DNA from: Chloroflexota bacterium
GTDB taxonomy: Bacteria > Chloroflexota > Chloroflexia > Thermomicrobiales > UBA6265
NCBI GenBank assembly: GCA_019348515.1
Contig: JAHWJF010000256.1
Span: 1-5,754, forward strand
Direction: 5' to 3'
DNA: 5,754 bases
Program-made: the position numbers and the translations under genes
The notes under the pieces: model-generated
Databases searched by the model: none
Told to the model about the DNA's origin: nothing
The model's input: only the letters and a program-made list of their open reading frames with translations
Part shown: positions 1 through 4,948 of the stretch, piece after piece
How positions within the stretch are numbered: the stretch's first letter is position 1
Layout of the letters: each line of letters begins with the position of its first letter

Positions 1-104
1 CGTTCGTTTCGGCTGCGCTCGGCGCAAATGCCGGACTGATCGGCGCCGCGTTGACTGCGGTGGCAAATGCTGTGCACCTAATGACGACGAGCGAAAGGAG
101 GTGA
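1..104 (+). CDS. C-terminal fragment of a ROK-family protein (sugar kinase or ROK regulator)
   Basis: Only the last 33 codons are in the window (reading frame begins at base 3, TGA stop at 102-104). The peptide contains LGANAGLIGAALTAVANA, followed by a short polar tail ending SERR. In ROK proteins (bacterial glucokinases, N-acetylmannosamine kinases, NagC/XylR-type repressors) the chain typically ends with a helix of the form LG..AGL.GAA, and this segment matches that pattern well. Kinases of this family phosphorylate cytoplasmic sugars with ATP; regulators of the family bind sugar and add an N-terminal helix-turn-helix. The diagnostic N-terminal half lies outside the window, so kinase and regulator cannot be told apart. 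It lies 113 bases upstream of a sugar-type ABC importer on the same strand, which fits either role. The identification rests on one short motif. Confidence 0.6.
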   Translation, partial: FVSAALGANAGLIGAALTAVANAVHLMTTSERR

Positions 105-115
105 GCACGTGGTGC

Positions 116-137
116 GGCCGGTTTCCGAAAACCGGCC
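116..137 (+). terminator. Perfect 9-bp hairpin just after the ROK stop codon; possible terminator or processing site
   Basis: GGCCGGTTT (116-124) and AAACCGGCC (129-137) are exact reverse complements around a 4-base loop (CCGA), starting 11 bases after the TGA at 102-104. No T-run follows, so it is not a classical intrinsic terminator. It could cause weak termination, stabilise the 3' end of the upstream message, or act as a leader structure for the binding-protein gene. The structure is seen; its role is inferred. Confidence 0.4.
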
Positions 138-169
138 ATGTATTGCCATCGAGGTAGCTACTCATGTCC

Positions 170-187
170 CCGCCGCGAGCGCGGCGG
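170..187 (+). other. 7-bp GC hairpin in the leader of the binding-protein gene
   Basis: CCGCCGC (170-176) and GCGGCGG (181-187) pair perfectly around a GAGC loop. It ends 17 bases before the ribosome binding site of the solute-binding protein gene, so it would lie in that gene's 5' untranslated region or the intercistronic mRNA. GC-rich DNA makes short stems like this fairly easily by chance, so function is uncertain. Confidence 0.3.
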
Positions 188-204
188 CGACCTCATTCAG
201 CGCC

Positions 205-210
205 AAAGGA
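205..210 (+). promoter_or_regulatory. Ribosome binding site that decides the start of the solute-binding protein
   Basis: AAAGGA sits 7 bases before the ATG at 218. An in-frame ATG at 164 would add 18 residues (MSPPRARRR...), but it lacks a well-placed Shine-Dalgarno sequence, and its coding stretch runs through the 170-187 hairpin. The 218 start also gives a Tat signal peptide of normal length, so it is preferred. Confidence 0.75.
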
Positions 211-217
211 GCCGCAG

Positions 218-1633
218 ATGAACAAGATGTCCCGACGTATCCCCGATGTTCCCATCAGCCGCCGGCAGCTCATTCAGTCGGTCGGCGCCGGCGCCTTGCT
301 GGCCGCCTCGCCGGGGGGGCCCGGCTTTTCCTCGGTGTTCGCTGCTCCAGCCCTCCAGGACGCCGCTACCGTCACCTTTTGGACGCCCGGCGGCTCACCC
401 ACCTATTGCGAGATCCACACCGAGATTGCCGAGGATTACTCGGCAGTCAATCCCAATGTCACCGTCAATTTCCAATGTGGCACCGAGTCGGATGCCTACA
501 CGGAGCGACTGCTCAGCGCCATTGCGGGCGGCAATCCGCCGGACGCCACCGTCTACTGGGATACTCCAGTATCGCTTGGCGTGCGCGGCGCACTGCTGCC
601 GCTCGACGAGATGATGGCGAACTCCGAATACGCGGGGGTCGAGAACTGGCCAGCCGGGGTGCTGGCGAGCTGCCAATTCGGCGGCCAGACCTGGGGTTTG
701 CCGGTGGCTGCCGGGACCTACGGTGTTTGGTACAACCAAGAGCTGTTCGAGGCGAAAGGGGTCCCGAGCGATCCCGCCAGTTTCCCCAAGACGTGGGACG
801 AGCTACGTGCGCTCTCGAAGGAGTTCACGCAGTGGGAGGGGGATCGGCTGGTGACCGCTGGGTACGTCATCCCCACGCCATCGGATTTGGCCCCCACCTT
901 GCCGATCTGGTCGGCGCTCAACGGCGGCCAGATCTACGATAGCGCCAATCAGCGCTACACCATCGACGCCGAGCCGAATGTCGTGATGATGGACTACTTC
1001 CTTGCCTGGCTAGATGAGGAGTACCAAGGCGACTTCAATCAGATCCAGCGCTCTGGTGCCTGGGGCGGGTACCCGAGCGACGAGGGTCAGCCGCCGCAGT
1101 TCCAGGCGGGCAACCTGGCGATGATGGAGTGGGGAAGCTGGGGTCTCGGCGACTTCTACGCCTACGGCGATCCCGCCTTCGAGCGCTGGCAGGTAGCGCC
1201 CTACCCAGTCGGCCCCAGTGGCGAGACCGCTGTCTCAGGGTATTGGCCGAACTGGCTCGTCATCCCCCAGAACGCGCGTGAACCCGAAGCGGCCTTCGGT
1301 TACCTCGACTACATGAGCGGCGTCGGGGTCGTCAAGTGGTTCGAGGTGATCCCCGATCTTCCGACTAACGCTAAAGTGCCCGAAACCGTACCGACGCTTG
1401 TGGCCGAGAAGCGCGGTGAGGAATTCGCCGAGGAAGCAATCACCTTCTTCCGGAACCAACTCGACGTTGTCACTCCGATGTGGGAGTCGCCCGTCCAGGG
1501 GTTCGCCCTTGACCAGCTCACGCTCGCTCTCGAGCGCATCCTGACCAAGCAGGGCTCTCCTCAGGCGGTTCTAGCCGAGACTCAGCAGGCCTGTCAGACC
1601 GAACTGGAGGGTGTGCTCGCCAGCCAAGGGTAA
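218..1633 (+). CDS. Extracellular solute-binding protein of a CUT1-type sugar ABC importer, Tat-exported
   Basis: This 471-residue protein is the extracytoplasmic receptor that would deliver a sugar or sugar derivative to the permeases encoded next. The N-terminus carries a twin-arginine motif, SRRQLIQ (residues 14-20), then a short hydrophobic stretch (GAGALLAAS) and likely cleavage near VFA/A (about residue 42). There is no lipobox cysteine. The mature part starts with VTFWTPGG (52-59), the usual first strand of the SBP_bac_1/MalE-like family. It contains AIAGGNPPDA and a WYNQELFEAKG segment near 171-181, matching the family's 'YN..LF...G' signature. GYWPNW (341-346) followed by EPEAAFGYLDYM matches the typical C-lobe block. 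Four cysteines (64, 87, 152, 459) lie in the exported part; 64 and 87 could form a disulfide. Length is slightly above the usual 410-450. The exact ligand cannot be read from sequence. The start is chosen from the AAAGGA site 7 bases upstream. Confidence 0.93.
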   Translation: MNKMSRRIPDVPISRRQLIQSVGAGALLAASPGGPGFSSVFAAPALQDAATVTFWTPGGSPTYCEIHTEIAEDYSAVNPNVTVNFQCGTESDAYTERLLSAIAGGNPPDATVYWDTPVSLGVRGALLPLDEMMANSEYAGVENWPAGVLASCQFGGQTWGLPVAAGTYGVWYNQELFEAKGVPSDPASFPKTWDELRALSKEFTQWEGDRLVTAGYVIPTPSDLAPTLPIWSALNGGQIYDSANQRYTIDAEPNVVMMDYFLAWLDEEYQGDFNQIQRSGAWGGYPSDEGQPPQFQAGNLAMMEWGSWGLGDFYAYGDPAFERWQVAPYPVGPSGETAVSGYWPNWLVIPQNAREPEAAFGYLDYMSGVGVVKWFEVIPDLPTNAKVPETVPTLVAEKRGEEFAEEAITFFRNQLDVVTPMWESPVQGFALDQLTLALERILTKQGSPQAVLAETQQACQTELEGVLASQG

Positions 1634-1674
1634 CGGTCTGGCAGGCCCGGCATCGGAACAGCCGGCGATGCAGC

Positions 1675-1705
1675 GGGCAGGGGACGCGGCTCGCGTCCCC
1701 TGCCC
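1675..1705 (+). promoter_or_regulatory. Perfect 14-bp intercistronic hairpin between binding protein and permease genes
   Basis: GGGCAGGGGACGCG (1675-1688) and CGCGTCCCCTGCCC (1692-1705) are exact reverse complements around a 3-base loop (GCT). It lies 41 bases after the binding-protein stop and ends 20 bases before the permease ATG. There is no T-tract, so full intrinsic termination is unlikely. Stable hairpins in the malE-malF gap of enterobacteria protect the upstream message from 3' exonucleases, so the binding protein is made in excess over the permeases. The same role is inferred here from position and stability. Partial termination is the alternative. Confidence 0.7.
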
Positions 1706-1710
1706 TACAC

Positions 1711-1716
1711 GAAAGG
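1711..1716 (+). promoter_or_regulatory. Ribosome binding site of the first permease gene
   Basis: GAAAGG lies 9 bases before the ATG at 1726 and 5 bases after the foot of the 1675-1705 hairpin. A folded hairpin would sit close to the initiation site without covering it. Similar CGAAAGG sequences precede the genes at 218 (partly) and 3617. Confidence 0.55.
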
Positions 1717-1725
1717 TCGTCGGGA

Positions 1726-2661
1726 ATGGCGATCGCGATTCCAACCCGCCAGACCCAAACGCGCGCGTTGCCCCGGCTCAACCGGGAAGCGCGCGCCGGT
1801 CTCCTTTTTGTCCTGCCGTGGCTGATCTTTCTGGTGGTGTTCACGACCTATCCTGTGCTCGGCACCTTCACCCTCTCCTTCACCGACTACTCGGTAATCC
1901 AGGCGCCTAACTGGATCGGCCTTGACAACTACCAGCGGATGTTCTTCCAAGATCCTTCGTTCTGGACGGCTGTGAAGAACAGCGTTTTCTACGCGGTCGT
2001 CTCCGTCCCCCTGCGGTTGGTGCTCGCGTTGCTGCTGGCGCTCGTCCTCAACCTCGGTGTTCGAGGCATCTCCGTTTACCGGGTCATTTTCTACCTGCCA
2101 GCGCTCGTTCCCCCGGTTGCGGCGACGATCGTCTTCATGCTGATGTTCAATCTCGACACGGGACCGATCAACGTCGCGCTGCGCGCGATCGGCCTGTCGC
2201 CGCCTGATTGGCTGCGGGATCCGGTCTGGGCCAAACCAGCATTGATCATCCTCGGCCTCTGGCCTCTGGGGATCGAGGTCCTTGTCTTTCTCGCCGGACT
2301 CAAAGAAATCCCGCAGGATCTCCTCGATGCCGCCTCCATCGATGGCGCAAGCCGGTGGCGCCGGCTCGTCGGCATCACCATCCCGCTGCTAACGCCGGTC
2401 ATCCTTTTCAATCTGGTCATCGGCGTCATCTACTCCTTCCAGGTCTTCACCCCGGCGCTGATCATCGGTGGCACCACCGGCGAACCGCTGGAGTCGACGC
2501 TGATGTACATGGTCCTCATCTACCGCAATGCCTTCCGCTACTTCTCTATGGGATACGCGGCGGCGCAAGCGATGATCCTTTTCGCCGCGGTCGCGCTGCT
2601 GACGCTGCTGATCTTTCGCTCAGCGCGGGTCTGGGTCCACTATGAAGGAGGTGAGCGATGA
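1726..2661 (+). CDS. Sugar ABC transporter permease, MalF/UgpA-like subunit
   Basis: This 311-residue inner-membrane protein would form one half of the translocation channel of a CUT1 importer. Six hydrophobic segments are visible at about residues 24-44, 85-108, 118-142, 171-191, 219-240 and 277-298. The first is followed by LSFTDYSV and NWIGLDNYQRMF, a characteristic periplasmic block of MalF/UgpA-type permeases. The cytoplasmic EAA loop that docks to the ATPase is clear: DAASIDGASRW...IPLLTP (201-224), with the conserved Gly at 207. The length is usual for subunits of this kind that lack the large periplasmic domain of E. coli MalF. It follows the binding-protein gene after 92 bases and overlaps the next permease gene by four bases. 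The ATG at 1726 is preceded by GAAAGG. The partner ATPase is not in the window. Confidence 0.95.
   Translation: MAIAIPTRQTQTRALPRLNREARAGLLFVLPWLIFLVVFTTYPVLGTFTLSFTDYSVIQAPNWIGLDNYQRMFFQDPSFWTAVKNSVFYAVVSVPLRLVLALLLALVLNLGVRGISVYRVIFYLPALVPPVAATIVFMLMFNLDTGPINVALRAIGLSPPDWLRDPVWAKPALIILGLWPLGIEVLVFLAGLKEIPQDLLDAASIDGASRWRRLVGITIPLLTPVILFNLVIGVIYSFQVFTPALIIGGTTGEPLESTLMYMVLIYRNAFRYFSMGYAAAQAMILFAAVALLTLLIFRSARVWVHYEGGER
2645..2651 (+). promoter_or_regulatory. Ribosome binding site of the second permease, inside the end of the first
   Basis: AAGGAGG lies 6 bases before the ATG at 2658 and also encodes part of the C-terminal EGGER tail of the first permease. With the ATGA overlap (2658-2661) this is a strong arrangement for translational coupling, which would yield the two channel subunits in equal amounts. 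Confidence 0.8.
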
Positions 2662-3551
2662 GCCAGGTCATGGTGCCGAGGACCGGGCAAAGATTGATCC
2701 AGCGACGATTCGGTCAGCAGCTACAGCACCTCGCCGGGCAGCTGGCGAAGCACGCGCTGCTCATCGCGGTTTCGATCGTCTTTCTCGTGCCGTTCTACTG
2801 GATGCTGACCTCCGCGCTGAAGGACAACAATCAGATCTTCGCCTTCGAACCCCAGTGGTGGCCGAATCCGGTGCATTGGGACAACTTCGCGACCGCAATC
2901 GACTTTCCAGGATTTCCATACCTGCGATTGCTCGGCAACAGCGTCTTCTATGCCGGTGCGGTAACGATCGGCACCGTCTTCTCCTGCGCTGCAATCGCCT
3001 ACGGCTTCGCCCGCCTGCGCTTTCCGGGACGCGACCTGTTGTTCGGGATCACTCTGGCGACGCTGATGATCCCGCCGATCGTCACCTTCATCCCCACGTA
3101 CATCCTTTTCGCCGCCACTGGGCTGACCGGATCCTACGCACCGCTGATCATCCCCCGTTTCCTCGGAGACGCTTTCTACATCTTCATGCTGCGCCAGTTT
3201 TTCAAAGGCATTCCTGCCGATCTCTCCGACGCCGCTCGGATCGACGGCGCCGGCGAGTTCCGCATCTTCTGGGAGATCATGCTGCCGCTCGTGCGGCCAG
3301 CCCTGATTGTGGTGGCGGTTTTTTCGATTCTCTACACCTGGCACGACTTCTTTGGCCCGCTCATTTATCTGCAAGACCCGATGTCGTATCCGCTCAGCCT
3401 CGGCCTGTACGCCTTCCGCTCGCAGCGCGCTATGGAATGGGCATTGATCATGACGGCCTCGACCTTGACGGTGCTGCCGCTCATCCTCGTCTTCCTCTTC
3501 ACGCAGCGCTATTTCATCCGCGGCGTGGCGATGACCGGGTTGAAGGGTTGA
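2658..3551 (+). CDS. Sugar ABC transporter permease, MalG/UgpE-like subunit
   Basis: This 297-residue inner-membrane protein is the second half of the importer channel. After a basic, amphipathic N-terminus of about 30 residues, hydrophobic segments are seen near 32-54, 93-118, 127-150, 160-180, 211-233 and 262-284. The family block FLVPFYWMLTSALKDNNQIF (42-61) at the first membrane exit is typical of MalG-like subunits, as is the segment around MIPPIVTFIPTYILF. The EAA loop, DAARIDGAGEF...LPLVRP (191-214), carries the conserved Gly at 197 and would contact the ATPase. The C-terminus QRYFIRGVAMTGLKG is the standard MalG-type ending (family form 'Q+.F..G...GA.KG'). Its start overlaps the upstream stop in ATGA with AAGGAGG just before it, so it is translationally coupled to the first permease. 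The substrate is unknown. Confidence 0.95.
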   Translation: MSQVMVPRTGQRLIQRRFGQQLQHLAGQLAKHALLIAVSIVFLVPFYWMLTSALKDNNQIFAFEPQWWPNPVHWDNFATAIDFPGFPYLRLLGNSVFYAGAVTIGTVFSCAAIAYGFARLRFPGRDLLFGITLATLMIPPIVTFIPTYILFAATGLTGSYAPLIIPRFLGDAFYIFMLRQFFKGIPADLSDAARIDGAGEFRIFWEIMLPLVRPALIVVAVFSILYTWHDFFGPLIYLQDPMSYPLSLGLYAFRSQRAMEWALIMTASTLTVLPLILVFLFTQRYFIRGVAMTGLKG

Positions 3552-3604
3552 GGGCACTCGCGAGCCAGTTCTGACGTGAGACCGGTTTCGAGCATGTTCG
3601 TTAC

Positions 3605-3611
3605 GAAAGGA
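3605..3611 (+). promoter_or_regulatory. Ribosome binding site of the first oxidoreductase gene
   Basis: GAAAGGA lies 5 bases before the ATG at 3617. The 65-base gap after the permease stop shows no hairpin or promoter that I can support, so the gene is probably read from the same transcript as the permeases. Confidence 0.65.
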
Positions 3612-3616
3612 TCGAA

Positions 3617-4771
3617 ATGGCGTCCACAGTGCGAGCCGGTCTGATTGGGTGCGGCAGCCTGTCGCTTATCGGCATCCTGCCGCAGCTCGCCGAGCCGGAT
3701 GCCAAGGAGCGACTCGAGCTGGTCGCGGTCTGCGACGTCAACGAGACTCGCGCCCGCGAGACGGCAGAGCGATTCGGTATTCCCGATGCCTATGCGGATG
3801 CCCAAGAGTTGATCGATCGTGAGGATATCGATCTCGTCCTCGTCATCACCCCGATCGAATACCACTATCCCCTGGCAATGGATGCGCTGCGCGCCGGCAA
3901 GCACGTCTACGTGCAGAAGACGATGGCCACCACCTATGCCGAAGCCAAGGAGATGGTTGACACGGCCCGCGAACGTGGTCTCACTCTTGTCGCCGCCCCA
4001 GGTCAGATGTTGGCTCCGGCCATGAGCGCCATGAAGGAGCTCGTGGACTCCGGCGCGCTCGGCGATATCTATTGGGCGTGGGGCAGCACCGGCGGCTGGT
4101 ATCACGACGAACCAACCCGCCGCGGCGAGGGGGCACTGGGCGCGGTCGACCCCAGCTGGTACTACCGCGCGGCAGGCGGTCCCCTACGGGACGTCACTGT
4201 CTATATGCTGCACAGTCTGACCGGTGTGCTCGGTCCGGCGCAGCGGGTCACGGCGATGTCCGGAATCCGCAATCCGGTGCGGCAGTGGCGGGACAAGACC
4301 ATCCCGGTTGAGGTCGACGACAACTCGGTGCTGCTCCTCGACTTCGGCGGAGCGACCTACGCGATGGCCGGCGGGCACGCGAGCCGCACTGGTCAGTTGG
4401 TCCAGTGGGGGGCAATGGGTATCTATGGATCGGGCGGAGCCATCGAGACGCTCGAGATCGAGCCGCTCTCCGGGCACCCAACACGCCTCTCGATCAGCGC
4501 GGACAAAGGCGCGGCTGAGCGCGCGGGGCTAGCGCTGATGGAGGATGGCACCTACGCCACGACAACCTGGCTCCCGTACGTGACCGAGACCCACGCCCGC
4601 ATCCCGGAGCCGCATGTCTACGCCGACATCCTGCACGCCGTCGATTGCATTGAGCGCGGTGAAGCTCCGCTCGTCTCTGGTGAGCACGGGGCCCACGTGG
4701 TCGAGATTATCGAGAAGGGGTACCTCGCCGCCCGCACTGGCGTGGCCCAGGAGCTGGAGAGTCGCTTCTAA
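3617..4771 (+). CDS. Gfo/Idh/MocA-family oxidoreductase with a divergent active-site motif
   Basis: This complete 384-residue protein has the size and two-domain plan of the family, which oxidises or reduces sugars, inositols and their derivatives with NAD(P) in the cytoplasm. The Rossmann domain begins GLIGCGSLS (8-16): the usual GxGxxG/A is present except that the third position is Ser16. The second strand ends VAVCDVNETRA, with Asp40 at the position that binds the adenosine ribose, favouring NAD(H). The catalytic EKP motif is replaced by Q-K-T (100-102), keeping Lys101. The C-terminal domain has GGPLRDVTVYMLH (187-199), with Asp192, Tyr196 and His199. Where relatives have D-x-G, this protein has D-V-T. 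It lies 65 bases after the permease gene and is a paralogue of the next gene. A sugar dehydrogenase role on the imported ligand is likely but unproven; the motif changes leave room for altered chemistry. Confidence 0.9.
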   Translation: MASTVRAGLIGCGSLSLIGILPQLAEPDAKERLELVAVCDVNETRARETAERFGIPDAYADAQELIDREDIDLVLVITPIEYHYPLAMDALRAGKHVYVQKTMATTYAEAKEMVDTARERGLTLVAAPGQMLAPAMSAMKELVDSGALGDIYWAWGSTGGWYHDEPTRRGEGALGAVDPSWYYRAAGGPLRDVTVYMLHSLTGVLGPAQRVTAMSGIRNPVRQWRDKTIPVEVDDNSVLLLDFGGATYAMAGGHASRTGQLVQWGAMGIYGSGGAIETLEIEPLSGHPTRLSISADKGAAERAGLALMEDGTYATTTWLPYVTETHARIPEPHVYADILHAVDCIERGEAPLVSGEHGAHVVEIIEKGYLAARTGVAQELESRF

Positions 4772-4807
4772 CGGGGCACCCGCTGTCTCTCGGCAACCGA
4801 CACCCGC

Positions 4808-4900
4808 GTCATCCCGAGGAACGTAAATGTGGGGTCTCGACTCAAAGCGGCGCTCGATCGCGAAGCATACGAGATTCCTCGCTAGCGCTTGGAATGCCAC
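4808..4900. repeat. Degenerate inverted-repeat (REP/MITE-like) intergenic element
   Basis: The left arm starts GTCATCCCGAGGAACG (4808) and ends GGGGTCTCG (4839). The right arm runs from CGAGATTCCTCGC (4870) to CTTGGAATGCCAC (4900). Read on the minus strand, the right arm gives GTGGCATTCCAAGCG, then AGCGAGGAATCTCG. The arms share CAT.CC.AG at the outer end and G.GG..TCTCG at the inner end, with mismatches and length differences between. From memory, this layout resembles the abundant 'GTCATTCCGAGCG..AGCGAGGAATCTCG' palindromic intergenic repeats of several high-GC bacterial groups, including Chloroflexota. It has no coding capacity, so any spread would need a transposase supplied elsewhere. 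It may also fold in mRNA between the two dehydrogenase genes. Confidence 0.5.
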
Positions 4901-4932
4901 ACGTTTCGCGACGGGCCATAGGCCGCAGGTTC

Positions 4933-4945
4933 AAAGGGAAGAGGG
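4933..4945 (+). promoter_or_regulatory. Purine-rich ribosome binding region of the second oxidoreductase gene
   Basis: AAAGGGAAGAGGG lies 3 bases before the ATG at 4949. Either AAAGGG (10-base spacing) or AAGAGG (4-base spacing) could pair with 16S rRNA. It supports the ATG at 4949, which also places the Rossmann motif at the usual distance from the N-terminus. Confidence 0.55.
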
Positions 4946-4948
4946 TTC

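Larger units (their letters stand above)
4772..4948 (+). other. Non-coding gap between the two oxidoreductase genes
   Basis: These 177 bases hold no convincing gene. The middle is a degenerate inverted-repeat element (4808-4900). The rest has only a weak 4-bp stem (TCGG..CCGA near 4789-4799) and the ribosome binding site of the next gene. I see no clear sigma-70 promoter or T-tracted terminator. It is the longest gene-free stretch in the window. Confidence 0.6.

Noticed and set aside
51..82. TTGACT ... CCTAAT promoter-like pair
   Set aside because: The spacer is 20 bases, too long for a good sigma-70 promoter, and both boxes lie within the ROK coding sequence.
143..170. TTGCCA as a possible -35 box for the binding-protein gene
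   Set aside because: No -10-like hexamer is found at 16-18 bases downstream; the region there is GTCCCC.
109..942. Long open frame starting at GTG 109 behind a perfect Shine-Dalgarno sequence
   Set aside because: It overlaps the binding-protein gene in another frame, and its product is rich in Arg, Ala, Gly and His with no recognisable domain, as expected from a GC-rich shadow frame.
2721..3557. 278-codon minus-strand open frame
   Set aside because: It lies antisense to the second permease, with a highly charged, low-complexity product and no family resemblance.
2642..3574. 310-codon + strand open frame over the second permease gene
   Set aside because: It is a shadow of the clearly recognisable MalG-like permease; the product is Arg/Ala/His-rich and non-membrane.
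3509..4105. 198-codon minus-strand open frame
   Set aside because: It is antisense to the end of the second permease and the start of the first oxidoreductase, spans their intergenic gap, and has no recognisable domain.
4529..4900. 123-codon minus-strand open frame ending over the repeat element and oxidoreductase C-terminus
   Set aside because: Most of it is antisense to the conserved oxidoreductase, and its start falls within the repeat, so it looks incidental.
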